DNA of 64,000 nt from CAVYXA01 sp963846775 (GTDB lineage Bacteria; Verrucomicrobiota; Verrucomicrobiia; Chthoniobacterales; UBA10450). Below the pieces are notes generated by a model, which saw only the letters and a program-made list of their open reading frames with translations, did not search any database and had not been told where the DNA came from. Every line of letters starts with the position of its first letter. The first letter of the stretch is position 1. Both the position numbers and the translations under genes were made by a program. This document shows, one piece after another, positions 43,466 to 51,979 of this stretch. Location: NCBI GenBank assembly GCA_963846775.1, contig CAWJXB010000006.1, positions 620,001 to 684,000 on the forward strand, given 5' to 3'.

Positions 43466-43827
43466 AGCGCCCGGAACCGCCCCAGAATCCTGCTATTTGG
43501 GAGCTATTAGGACACGCAAACGCATTTTAAATTCTCGTCCTGCTCGAGACACCTCCGGGTAGTTTGTTTTTGATTTGTAATGATTTCATTCGTTAGAACA
43601 CTCACAGTCATTGTCTAATGGCGGCACACCCAGACTTCTTTTTTCCCACCCCAATTCAACGTAGTGCTTAACTAATCCCACAGACGGATGTGGTCACGAC
43701 AGCAGCAGACCGCCCAACGTGTGACGGCTAACGAATCAGCCCAAACACTCAATGAATACAATAACGGTGATTGTGGCCTAACGAGGTATACCTGCTATCC
43801 CGGAGCCTACAGGGCTCGAACCCCTTC
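43466..43827. other. AT-richer intergenic region of the insert
   Basis: Small overlapping frames exist, but none shows a recognised pattern. Contains TTTTTGATTTG and other AT-rich tracts unlike the neighbouring genes. Confidence 0.5.
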
Positions 43828-44079
43828 TTATTGCTGGTGCTCATGGACGCCCAGAAATCTTTCCACTCCAGCCATTCTATTCGGGCACGGGCCGGTGTAT
43901 CCCTTCTCCCAATTGAGGACACTCGTCTGGTCGCATCCGATTATTTTTGCGACAACTTTTTGATTTAATCGCAAATCTAGACGCCTCTTCCGAATCGCAT
44001 CCCCGATGGTCTTAACCTCTTTCGGATACGCCTTGTCCCTCGGCTTTTTCCCGTTTAAGCGCACACGACAAAAGAGCAA
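43828..44079 (-). CDS. XRE-family helix-turn-helix protein
   Basis: From the TTG at 44079 it has 83 residues. The GTG at 44064 is the alternative. The HTH is TIGDAIRKRRLDLRLNQKVV then AKIIGCDQTSVLNWEKGYTG, a standard Cro/C1-type fold, with no other domain. The first codons lie in the 14-bp direct repeat at the right end of the insert. As the only DNA-binding gene in the insert, it may regulate the segment; that is inference. Confidence 0.8.
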   Translation of the reverse strand: MLFCRVRLNGKKPRDKAYPKEVKTIGDAIRKRRLDLRLNQKVVAKIIGCDQTSVLNWEKGYTGPCPNRMAGVERFLGVHEHQQ

Positions 44080-44087
44080 CGCAACAC
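44074..44087. repeat. 14-bp direct repeat at the right end of the insert in gspE
   Basis: GAGCAACGCAACAC, identical to 41415-41428. Confidence 0.85.
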
Positions 44088-44927
44088 TACGCTCTCGCCG
44101 TGATTGGTCGGGATCGTCGAAACGCGCAGGTCGAGCGGTTTCTTTTTGATCTTCACTTGAATACGCCCGTCCTGTGGCAACCGTTTTTCCGCGATACTCA
44201 TCGAGCCCGTCATGATTTTGATCCGGCTGACGATGGCCGATTGCAGTCGCTTCGGCGGCGCCTGCATTTCCTGGAGCACTCCGTCGATCCGAAAACGGAC
44301 CCGGAATTTCTTGTCGAGCGGTTCGAGATGAATATCGCTCGCCCGGAGCCGGTACGCTTCAACTATCAACATCGACACCATTCGAATGATCGGCGCGTCC
44401 GCCTCATCGCGCTCGTCGATCTCGCCGCCCTCGACAATTTCCAGTCCAAGATCGATATCTTCGCCGATTTTTTTCCGGAGCGCGTCCGCCGCTTCCTCGG
44501 CTGTTCCGTAATATTTGATTAGCGCCTCTTTGATTTTCTCGGGGCTGCTGCAAACCGGCTCGATCTCGCGTTGCAATAAGAAACTGAGGCTGTCGATCGT
44601 ATCGATATCGAGGGGATCGCTCACCGCCACGATGATCCCGTTTTCGCCAAACCCGATCGGAATCACTTTGTACCGGCGCGCATCTTCCGCGCGGATTTGC
44701 CCGATCACCTCCGGCGGAATGACGACGGAGGATAGGTCGATCCAATTCGTCTGCGTCTGCGCCGCGATCGACCGCGAGACATCGGTATCGGAGATCACAC
44801 CGTCGCGGATCAGAAGATCGACAACTTTTTCGCCGTTGCGCCGGGAGCGCGCGATCTCGATTTGTTTGCGCGTGATGAGGCCCACGTCCTCCAGGACCTT
44901 GAGCACGTACTCTTCGTTATGTTGCAC
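44074..44927 (-). pseudogene. gspE: gspE/pilB assembly ATPase, 5' portion
   Basis: About 285 codons from ATG 44927: the MshEN-like domain (VLKVLEDVGLITRKQIEIAR and DGVISDTDVSRSIAAQTQTN), then the linker and the T2SSE N-terminal part with YRLRASDIHLEPLDKKFRVR and RLPQDGRIQVKIKKKPLDLR. The frame leaves gspE at NHGESVVLR, then runs into insert sequence (CSFVVCA) and stops at 44055. The catalytic Walker half is at 40584-41428. The protein made here would lack ATPase activity. Confidence 0.9.
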
Positions 44928-45045
44928 TGCGCGCTAAGATGCCTTAACGGATACCGCCCTGTAAATGCTCCTCTTTCGCCGTTGGTAGCCTGGGGACGAC
45001 TCGTCCGGAGAGTGACCACTAACCGGCGAAGGGGACGAGCGATCG

Positions 45046-46284
45046 TTACGCGGCGAGTTCGAGTTGTTCGCGCGGGATCCCGCGCAGCTCGAAGAGGCGG
45101 ATCAGGGTTTCCTCGATCAGATTGTTCGGGCAGGAGGCGCCGGCGGTGATGCCAACGACAGCCGGGCCGGGTGGCAACCAGAAGTGGGAAACCACTTCGC
45201 GTTTCTCGTGCAGATCGTAATGTTTGATCTCTGTCGCCGAGACCAGGCGCGACGCGTTTAAGACAAAATAGGTAGGCAATTTTTCTTCACCCATCTCGGC
45301 CAGATGCGATGTGTTCGAGCTGTTGTAGCCGCCGACCACGAGCAGCAAGTCCATCGACACATCTAACAGTTCGCGCAACGCGTCCTGTCTCTCCTGGGTA
45401 GCGCCGCAAATGGTGTCGAAGAACCGGAAATTCTTTTCGGCCAGCTCCGGCCCGTCCCGATCGACTATGGCCTGCCGAACACGCCGCTGCACTTCCTCGG
45501 TCTCGCCGCGCAACATCGTGGTCTGATTGGCGACGCCGACTTCGCGCAGGTGGACGTCGGGATCGAACCCCGGCGAATAGGCGCCGCGAAATTTATCGAG
45601 GAATGCCTGTTTATCGCCGCCTTGCCGGATGTAATCGCAAACATAATCGGTATCCGCGAGCGTGAGCACGACGAGGTAATGTCCCTTTCCATCCCCGAGG
45701 GCGCGCGAGCTGGTCGCCTTTGTTTCTTCATGTTCGGCCTTGCCGTGAATGATCGATGTCACGGACTCGCTCGCGTACTTGCGCACGCGTTTCCAAACGC
45801 TCATCACGTCGCCGCAAGTGGTATCGACAATCTGGCAGCCGCGCTCTTTAATCTCGCGTTGGATCGACAATTCGGTGCCGAACGCCGGCACGATGACCAC
45901 GTCGTCCGGGCCGAGATCGGAGATATCGGCCTGTTTGTTCTTGCCGCTGAGATTTTTAATGCCTAACGATGAGATTTGCTCGTTCACTTCGGGATTGTGA
46001 ATAATCTCGCCCACGATGAAGAGCCTGCGATCGGTGAAAACTTTCCGCGCGGCATAGGCCAGATCGATCGCGCGCTCGACCCCATAGCAAAATCCAAATT
46101 GTTTCGCCAGCCGCACCGTCGTGTGGCCAACCGAAATAATCCCGCCGGCGCGCCGGACCTTATCGACCAAATCGCTCCGATAATGCGCCTCGACCTGTTC
46201 CTGCACGGCCGCCATCACGTCCGGCGTGCGCAGATTAATTTTCTCACGCGCCGTCGTGCCGCTGGAAATCAGGTTTGTGCTCAT
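45046..46284 (-). CDS. ispH: 4-hydroxy-3-methylbut-2-enyl diphosphate reductase
   Basis: This 412-residue protein has the three iron-sulfur cysteines in KQFGFCYGVERAID, VDTTCGDVMSVWKRV and TAGASCPNNLIEETL, together with GEIIHNPEVNEQ and FFDTICGATQERQDAL. It performs the last step of the MEP isoprenoid pathway, reducing HMBPP to IPP and DMAPP. It is longer than E. coli IspH by about 95 residues, mostly N-terminal and internal, as is usual in the cyanobacterial/chlamydial-like form. The 45046 stop lies 120 nt from gspE. Confidence 0.96.
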   Translation of the reverse strand: MSTNLISSGTTAREKINLRTPDVMAAVQEQVEAHYRSDLVDKVRRAGGIISVGHTTVRLAKQFGFCYGVERAIDLAYAARKVFTDRRLFIVGEIIHNPEVNEQISSLGIKNLSGKNKQADISDLGPDDVVIVPAFGTELSIQREIKERGCQIVDTTCGDVMSVWKRVRKYASESVTSIIHGKAEHEETKATSSRALGDGKGHYLVVLTLADTDYVCDYIRQGGDKQAFLDKFRGAYSPGFDPDVHLREVGVANQTTMLRGETEEVQRRVRQAIVDRDGPELAEKNFRFFDTICGATQERQDALRELLDVSMDLLLVVGGYNSSNTSHLAEMGEEKLPTYFVLNASRLVSATEIKHYDLHEKREVVSHFWLPPGPAVVGITAGASCPNNLIEETLIRLFELRGIPREQLELAA

Positions 46285-46317
46285 GGCGAGCGCCGGGCTC
46301 GTTAAATCGTGAAATCG

Positions 46318-46980
46318 CTACTGCAGCAACTCTCCGCTCGGCTTTTGGAAGGCTGCGTCCGAAATCATAATGCGCGGATCGGGATCGGGCAGACGCGAAT
46401 CGTCCACGCGTTGGACTTTAGGCCCGATCGTCGCGTCTTCCGGCTGCTCGGTCGCGATGTCTACCGGCGTCCCGATTCGCACCAGCGCGTAAAATTTCGG
46501 CGCGGCTTCGCCTTTCAAGCGGATGCAACCGTGCGTGCGCGGCGTCGGGTGGACGAAGCCCTGATGGAATCCGTAAGCGGGCGCGAACTCGCACCAGTAT
46601 CCCATCGGATAACCAACATAACGGCCAGAAGCATGGCCGGCTGTGGTTGGCACAACGTTGCTTCCCTGCACACTGAAGCCGTACGAGCCGGAGCGTTTAT
46701 GCTCGATCTTGCTGTAAATGGTGAAGTGACCGCGCGGTGTGCCTTTATCGGCTGTTCCAACCGAGCAGGCCACCGCCATGAGGCAGCGATCGCCTTCCAT
46801 CACGTAAATGTTTTGTTTGGAGAGAGAAACCTTTACCCGCACGGCGGACGGATCCTGCGGTCGATAGGCGGTGACATGGTAGGGACCGCCGGTTGAAACG
46901 GTGGGCCCGCCCGCACAGCCCGCGAGCAAGGAGATGCCAGCAGCCCCAACGAAAAATAGAGATTTCTGGAGGATTCGCAT
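46318..46980 (-). CDS. L,D-transpeptidase lipoprotein (YkuD family)
   Basis: The ATG at 46980 gives 220 residues. The lipobox is LLAGCAGG after a basic hydrophobic signal. The YkuD domain starts VRVKVSLSKQNIYVMEGDRC, and the catalytic site is HPTPRTHGCIRLKGE, with the cysteine, histidine and arginine present. It should make 3-3 crosslinks or attach proteins to peptidoglycan. It contrasts with the inactive YkuD domain in the LysM protein at 27931. It is 34 nt upstream of the ispH start in the same orientation. Confidence 0.92.
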   Translation of the reverse strand: MRILQKSLFFVGAAGISLLAGCAGGPTVSTGGPYHVTAYRPQDPSAVRVKVSLSKQNIYVMEGDRCLMAVACSVGTADKGTPRGHFTIYSKIEHKRSGSYGFSVQGSNVVPTTAGHASGRYVGYPMGYWCEFAPAYGFHQGFVHPTPRTHGCIRLKGEAAPKFYALVRIGTPVDIATEQPEDATIGPKVQRVDDSRLPDPDPRIMISDAAFQKPSGELLQ

Positions 46981-47203
46981 ACCTGCTTCTATTGGAGAAA
47001 CCGGCTCGTTTGTCAACCGCCCAACAACTTCGACCTCGCCGAAACGCTGCGCGAGCTTTTTTCGGGTTGCCATTTTCACCTGTTTTTCGTAAATCGGCGA
47101 CACTCACATGATCCGACCGCAGCCGAAGGGACTTCATCCCGCGGAGGTTTCTCGACTCCTTCAGATCGAACCCGAAATCAGCACTGCGGGAGCATCAAGA
47201 ATT

Positions 47204-48823
47204 ATGAACTTACAAGCAAAAACAATAGCGTCGTTGATTCTCGCGTGCGCAGCGGTCGCCTGTTCGGCAGTTTCAGCGTCAGGACAAGAGATCCTTCCCA
47301 AGGAGAATACTCGCGTAGGAGACAGTGCGCTGATTAGCCTTACGACCGCCTTCGATAACAGCGCCTTTGGGTATTATGCACTCAGCGACACCACCACCGG
47401 AGATGACAACACCGGCGTGGGCGCTTTCGCGCTGGTATCCAATACCACGGGACAGGAAAACACCGGCATCGGCAGAGCTGCGCTCGACGGCAATACCACA
47501 GGTAGCCACAACACCGCCACAGGTGTCAGCGCGCTGGCTTTCAGCAACGCGGACAACAATACCGCGGATGGTTTTACCGCGCTCGTCTACAACACGAGCG
47601 GCACACAGAACACCGCTGTCGGTGCGTATGCGCTGGAAAGCAACACGAGCGGCGGCAATAACACAAGCAGCGGGTTCAAAACACTTGATCACAACACGAC
47701 CGGCTACAACAACACAGCAAACGGCGCGTTTGCCCTCTATAGCAACGTCCAGGGTCTATCGAACACGGCAATCGGTGGTGGAGCTCTTTATTTGAATACG
47801 GCCAGCAATAATACGGCGACCGGTCAGAACGCGCTCTACAGCAACTCCACTGGCACGCAGAACACCGCAGCGGGCGTCGCCACGCTTCAGGCCAACACGA
47901 CTGGCAACTACAACACCGCTACCGGACTTGGCGCGCTCAAAAGCAACACCACCGCCAGCAACAATACCGCTACCGGGATCAATGCGCTGTACTTTAGCAC
48001 TACCGGCACCCAAAACACGGCCAACGGGGCCAACGCGCTCCAGAAAAATACGACCGCGAGCAATAATACCGCAACCGGATTTGACGCGCTTTTTAACAAT
48101 ACGACCGGCACGCGCAACACGGCCGACGGTGTGCTGGCTCTTTACAGCAATACGACCGGGAACTATAACGCTGCCAATGGGACCTATGCTCTCTATTACA
48201 ACACCAATGGCACCTCCAACACCGCTGATGGTTATGGCGCGCTCTATCACAACACCAGCGGCGGCAACAATGTGGCGATAGGATATCAAGCGGGGCTGAA
48301 TCTGACCACCGGTAGCGGTAACGTTTGCATTGGGCAGGCAGTTTTCGGTGTCGCCGGCGAGAGCAACACCACACGGGTACGGAATGTCTATACCTCAGTC
48401 GCGAATGGGCGCGCCGTTTATGTGAATTCCGACAACAAGATCGGCGTGCTCTCGTCGTCGCGCCGGTTCAAGGAAAAGATTACACCAATGGACAACGGCA
48501 GCAAGGCACTCTTTGCGCTGAAACCAGTCACGTTCCGGTACAAGAAAGATGTCGATCCTGGCCAGGCGCTCTCGTTTGGCTTAATCGCCGAAGATGTGGC
48601 GAAAGTCAGCCCGGACCTCGTCACGCGCGACGAGCAAGGCGAACCGGAAACAGTCCGTTACGAAGCGGTGAATGCGATGTTGCTTAATGAATTCTTGAAA
48701 CAACACCAGAAATCCGGGGAACAGGAAAACACCATTGCCGAGTTGAAAAAGGAAATTGCGACGTTGCGAACCGATCTTCAGAAGGTAGCGCACAGCAATG
48801 TTCAATCGGCTCAGTCTCGCTGA
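47204..48823 (+). CDS. Exported head-repeat protein with C-terminal S74 chaperone domain
   Basis: The ATG at 47204 gives 539 residues with a signal peptide (MNLQAKTIASLILACAAVA). Residues about 50-380 are many short repeats of about 24 residues, NTAxGxxALxxNTTG-like, that should form a trimeric beta-helix as in YadA heads and phage tail fibres. The C-terminal SRRFKEKITPMDNGSKALFA, VTFRYKKDVDPGQALSFGLI and AEDVAKVSPDLV form the peptidase S74/ICA chaperone domain that cleaves itself and drives trimer assembly. A C-terminal coiled coil follows. The gene overlaps the acyltransferase 3' end by 13 nt. Confidence 0.88.
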   Translation: MNLQAKTIASLILACAAVACSAVSASGQEILPKENTRVGDSALISLTTAFDNSAFGYYALSDTTTGDDNTGVGAFALVSNTTGQENTGIGRAALDGNTTGSHNTATGVSALAFSNADNNTADGFTALVYNTSGTQNTAVGAYALESNTSGGNNTSSGFKTLDHNTTGYNNTANGAFALYSNVQGLSNTAIGGGALYLNTASNNTATGQNALYSNSTGTQNTAAGVATLQANTTGNYNTATGLGALKSNTTASNNTATGINALYFSTTGTQNTANGANALQKNTTASNNTATGFDALFNNTTGTRNTADGVLALYSNTTGNYNAANGTYALYYNTNGTSNTADGYGALYHNTSGGNNVAIGYQAGLNLTTGSGNVCIGQAVFGVAGESNTTRVRNVYTSVANGRAVYVNSDNKIGVLSSSRRFKEKITPMDNGSKALFALKPVTFRYKKDVDPGQALSFGLIAEDVAKVSPDLVTRDEQGEPETVRYEAVNAMLLNEFLKQHQKSGEQENTIAELKKEIATLRTDLQKVAHSNVQSAQSR

Positions 48824-49773
48824 AGCAGTGCTTCGAACCGCGGCGAAACCCCGGCGTAAAAGGGATATTTTCTCTCGGTGTGAGCCGGGCGGTATCGCCA
48901 GTGTTTATACATCCAAAGCCACGGCGCGGGATTCCGACGCACGTATGCCTCGAATGAATTCCAGCATGCCTGCGCAATCTGCTGATGTGTCATGGATCCC
49001 GTGTTTACGATTCTGGGATGAAACACGATTCGATAACGTCCATCCGGCAATGGCTGGCAATGGGCCGGAATAATCGGGACACCCGTTTGCTGATGCAGCC
49101 AGGCATGCGCCGCCGTCACGCTCGTTTTCAAGCCAAAGCAATCGATCGCCACTGCCCCCTGACGCGGCGGGATGGTCAGATCGACCAGCACCGCGGTGCG
49201 CCCCTTCCGCCGCAGAGTTTTGTACAGCCGCATGATGCCGCGTTCGCGCGGAATCATCTCATGCCCAGACAATTCACGAATTCGTTTGAAAATCGGATCG
49301 AGAAGCGAGTTTTTGAAATCCTGAGTGATGATCGTGCCGGTCAGGTCGAGAAAACCGCCGGCCAGACTGAGCCATTCGAAATTGCTGTAATGATAACACG
49401 CAATCAAAAAGCTCCGCTCCGGTCCGGTATCGCGGGCCGTTTCTTCGAGATTTTCCAGCTCGATAAACTGCGAGAGATTTTCGCGCGTCAGCCGGGGACT
49501 CCAGAGAAAATCGAGGGCGGCGCGGGCAAAATGCTGGAACGATTCGCGCGCAATTTTCCGGCGCGCCTGGATCGAAAATTCATCGCCAAAAGCCGCTTCC
49601 AGATTACTGAGCGCGACTTGGAAACTCTGCCGGTCCAGGGTCGACATGAGCCACCCGACGACACGCGCCAGTCGGAGGCAGGATTTGCGCGGCAGCGACG
49701 GAATCAGCCTGGTCGCGAGCAAAAGCCCGATCCACTCCAGCCGATAACGAATTCGTTTCCAACTTGAACGCAC
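48811..49773 (-). CDS. LpxL/HtrB-type lipid A acyltransferase family protein
   Basis: This 320-residue protein has a short N-terminal hydrophobic/basic segment and the acyltransferase HX4E site ACYHYSNFEWLSLAG, then FKRIRELSGHEMIPRERGIM and AVLVDLTIPPRQGAVAIDCF, TGVPIIPAHCQPLPDGRYRI. It should transfer acyl chains from acyl-ACP onto lipid A or a related lipid. It is convergent with the S74 repeat gene and transcribed away from lexA. Confidence 0.88.
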   Translation of the reverse strand: MRSSWKRIRYRLEWIGLLLATRLIPSLPRKSCLRLARVVGWLMSTLDRQSFQVALSNLEAAFGDEFSIQARRKIARESFQHFARAALDFLWSPRLTRENLSQFIELENLEETARDTGPERSFLIACYHYSNFEWLSLAGGFLDLTGTIITQDFKNSLLDPIFKRIRELSGHEMIPRERGIMRLYKTLRRKGRTAVLVDLTIPPRQGAVAIDCFGLKTSVTAAHAWLHQQTGVPIIPAHCQPLPDGRYRIVFHPRIVNTGSMTHQQIAQACWNSFEAYVRRNPAPWLWMYKHWRYRPAHTERKYPFYAGVSPRFEALLQRD

Positions 49774-49858
49774 GCGCCGATTCTACACCCTACCAAAGCG
49801 CCCGCCACCGCGCGATCCCGCAGCGTAGATTTGTTGTCGCGGCAACAATGATGCCGAC

Positions 49859-49872
49859 TGTTCATTTGAACT
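49859..49872 (+). promoter_or_regulatory. LexA operator upstream of lexA
   Basis: TGTTCATTTGAACT matches the TGTTC-N4-GAACA motif reported for verrucomicrobial LexA at nine of ten defined bases. It lies 35 nt upstream of the lexA ATG and fits autoregulation. Confidence 0.78.
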
Positions 49873-49906
49873 TGCGCCCGCGTCCGAGCGAGTCAACGTT
49901 GTCAAT

Positions 49907-50524
49907 ATGTTGACCGACCGGCAAAAGAGCGTTCTGGATTTTATCCAGCGCGAGCAACGCGAGAAGGGGCTCACGCCGAGCACGCGTGAAATCCAGGGTC
50001 ATTTCCGTTTCGCCAGTCAGACCTCGGTGATGCAATACATCGCCGCGTTGGAGCGGAAAGGGTTTCTGGAACGGCATGCCGGCAAAGCACGGGCGCTCAT
50101 CACGCCAGCCATGAAAGTGCGGATCACCGATGTGCCAATTTACGGACAAATTCCAGCCGGCATGTCGGCCCTGACTGAACAAACCATCGAAGGTCATGTC
50201 TCGCTCGATACGCGCTCGGCCAACATCTCCAAAAATCGCGGCACGTTTGCCTTGCGCGTCCGGGGCGATTCGATGATCGGGGCGCACATTGTTGATGGCG
50301 ATGTCGTGATTTTGGAAGACAGCAAGGAAGTCCACAACGGCGACATCGTAGCGGCACTGATCGACGGCGAGACGACCCTCAAGCGTTATGTCGTCGAGCG
50401 TGGACGGCCTTATTTGAAAGCCGAGAACCCGCGTTATCCGGATTTGACTCCCGCCCGCGAATTGAAAATTCAAGGCGTAATGGTCTCACTCGTTCGCAAG
50501 CAGGAACGGCGAAAGCGGCATTGA
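49907..50524 (+). CDS. lexA: LexA repressor
   Basis: This 205-residue protein has a winged-helix N-terminal domain (LTPSTREIQGHFRFASQTSV, ERKGFLERH) and a serine protease domain with Ala-Gly cleavage site IPAG, catalytic Ser in RGDSMIGAHI and Lys in TTLKRYV. It represses SOS genes until RecA filaments trigger self-cleavage. One operator (49859) lies in its promoter and another lies before imuA (50668). Confidence 0.96.
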   Translation: MLTDRQKSVLDFIQREQREKGLTPSTREIQGHFRFASQTSVMQYIAALERKGFLERHAGKARALITPAMKVRITDVPIYGQIPAGMSALTEQTIEGHVSLDTRSANISKNRGTFALRVRGDSMIGAHIVDGDVVILEDSKEVHNGDIVAALIDGETTLKRYVVERGRPYLKAENPRYPDLTPARELKIQGVMVSLVRKQERRKRH

Positions 50525-50538
50525 CCCTTGTAGATCGG

Positions 50539-50635
50539 CTGTAGGGGAAACTGACCCGCCTTCGCCATGCCTACGGCGCGGAGAGCAGTTTCCCGCATGG
50601 CTGCGTTCTGGAGAAGCGGTCCGCTTCTCCTACAG
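50539..50635. repeat. CTGTAG...CTACAG palindromic element
   Basis: The element begins CTGTAGGGGAAACTG and ends GGAGAAGCGGTCCGCTTCTC then CTACAG. It contains two nested inverted repeats between lexA and imuA, with the same TGTAG/CTACA ends as the family at 35884, 36364 and 51898. Confidence 0.65.
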
Positions 50636-50667
50636 GTTTCGCAAAACCGCTCGAAATGACAGATTAC

Positions 50668-50681
50668 TGTTCGTTTGAACG
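50668..50681 (+). promoter_or_regulatory. LexA operator upstream of imuA
   Basis: TGTTCGTTTGAACG keeps TGTTC-N4-GAAC. It lies 29 nt upstream of the imuA ATG (50710). Confidence 0.78.
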
Positions 50682-50709
50682 TATCTACTTTCTGGGCCAT
50701 ATTTCCTTC

Positions 50710-51378
50710 ATGGCAGCGAGTGGCGCGATGATCGATCTTCGCCGGTTTTTGGAGGAACGGTTTCCGAAATCGCCTGTATCAACGCCGGGGCATTTCTGTA
50801 GCGGTGTTTCCAGACTCGATCAGGCCATTGGCGGTGGTTTGCCCAAAAGCGCGATCACGGAGTTGATTACTCCTCAGACAAGCGCGGGCAGCGCTTCGCT
50901 CCTTCGGGGCATGATCCAATCGGCCCAGCGCCATGGCTATTTTCTGGCGCTGATTGATGGACGTGACTCGTTCGATCCCGAGCCGTTAGGCAATGAATCC
51001 CTGCGGTCTTTGTTTTGGGTGCGATGCCGGGAGGCCCTTGAGGCAATCAAAGCCGCCGATCTGCTCTTGCGCGACGGAAATTTTCCGCTCGTGATGGTCG
51101 ATCTTGTCCTGAATCCACCAGCGGAGTTGCGCAAGATTCCGCAGACGACCTGGTATCGCTTGCAACGTCTCGTCGAAGCAGTACCCACGGCTTGTCTTGT
51201 TTTAAGCCGCCAAAGCATGGTCGCGAGCGCGCAATTAAAGATTGTGCTCGAAAATTCGTGGACACTGAAAAGTCTGGAAGATGGAAGAAGCAATGTTCGC
51301 GCTCTGCGCTTTCGCATCCAACGCTCGCATTTACCAGAGATCAGAAATCAGAGCTCAGAGGTCAGAGAAGCTAGTTAA
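50710..51378 (+). CDS. imuA: ImuA (RecA-like SOS mutagenesis protein)
   Basis: The ATG at 50710 gives 222 residues. A longer frame starts at 50656 but would include the LexA operator, so it is rejected. The RecA/SulA-like core shows FCSGVSRLDQAIGGGLPKSA, ITELITPQTSAGSASLLRGM, and later PLVMVDLVLNPPAELRKIPQ. ImuA partners ImuB and DnaE2 in damage-induced translesion mutagenesis. It overlaps imuB by one base (TAATG) and is SOS-controlled. Confidence 0.87.
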   Translation: MAASGAMIDLRRFLEERFPKSPVSTPGHFCSGVSRLDQAIGGGLPKSAITELITPQTSAGSASLLRGMIQSAQRHGYFLALIDGRDSFDPEPLGNESLRSLFWVRCREALEAIKAADLLLRDGNFPLVMVDLVLNPPAELRKIPQTTWYRLQRLVEAVPTACLVLSRQSMVASAQLKIVLENSWTLKSLEDGRSNVRALRFRIQRSHLPEIRNQSSEVREAS

Positions 51379-51902
51379 TGTTTGCCACGGTTTACTTACC
51401 AAATTTTTATTTGCAGGCAGCGACGCGACATCAGCCGGAGTTGGCGGCAAAACCGGTGGCGTTGATCGAGACGCGGGAGAGAAAGGCGATCATCACGCAA
51501 TTGAACCAAAACGCCCAGGACGTCGGCGTGCGACTGGGGATGACGCCAAGCCAGGGCCTGGCACGCACGTTGAGTCTCGTTATCAAAACGCGCGCGCTGG
51601 AACAGGAAAAGTTTCTGGAAGAACTGTTGCTTCAGCACGCGTTTACGCTCTCGCCCAATGTAGAAGCGACCGCGCCGGGCATTTGCACGGTCGAGTTTAC
51701 CGATCATCGCAATTTGTTGAACAAAGTGTCGCGAGTGGTGGAACAGCTCGCGACCTGCGAGATCACTGCCCAGGCCGCGATCGCGCCGTCGCCAGACCTG
51801 AGCCTGCTCGGCGCGCATCTGGCGCGTCCAGTTTTAGAAATCGACAACGCCAAAGATTTTCTCGCGCCGTTGCCGATTGAGACGCTGTCGCTGGAGCTGT
51901 AG
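51378..51902 (+). pseudogene. imuB: ImuB, 5' truncated gene product (missing C-terminal two-thirds)
   Basis: 174 residues match the N-terminus of ImuB, a Y-family polymerase-like protein without catalytic acid residues: MFATVYLPNFYLQAATRHQP, ITQLNQNAQDVGVRLGMTPS. Usual ImuB has about 480-520 residues. The frame ends inside a TGTAG palindromic element (stop TAG at 51900-51902). The remaining fingers, thumb and little-finger regions and the beta-clamp motif are absent. The fragment overlaps imuA by TAATG, so it is still translated. Without its C-terminus it should not recruit DnaE2 to the clamp; no dnaE2 lies within the window. Confidence 0.85.
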
Positions 51903-51972
51903 TGGCGCTCTATGAGCGCCGTTGCCGTTCTTGGAAGTAGCGGCATTCGGCGGTCACAGACCGCCGCTACAA
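51898..51972. repeat. TGTAG...CTACA palindromic element at the imuB 3' end
   Basis: It opens TGTAGTGGCGCTC and closes GGTCACAGACCGCCGCTACA. It provides the stop codon of imuB and separates it from the aquaporin gene. Confidence 0.72.
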
Positions 51973-51979
51973 CCTCCAA

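Larger units (their letters stand above)
41429..44073. mobile_element. 2.6 kb insert inside gspE
   Basis: The 2,645-bp segment separates the two halves of gspE and is flanked by GAGCAACGCAACAC on both sides. It carries a broken epoxide hydrolase gene, a cytochrome c gene and a leftward XRE-family gene. No transposase or integrase is visible. A transposon-like insertion with duplicated target or integration by recombination at a short match is possible. Mechanism is inference. Confidence 0.7.

Noticed and set aside
43780..43850. tRNA-like stretch (GGGTTCGAGCCC on the minus strand)
   Set aside because: The T-arm does not close properly, and no acceptor or anticodon stem could be formed around it.
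47350..48300. CRISPR-like or satellite repeats in 47.3-48.3 kb
   Set aside because: They are in-frame YadA-head-type protein repeats with an S74 domain at the end.
50656..50709. Upstream ATG for imuA at 50656
   Set aside because: It would put the LexA operator inside the coding sequence. The ATG at 50710 is preferred.
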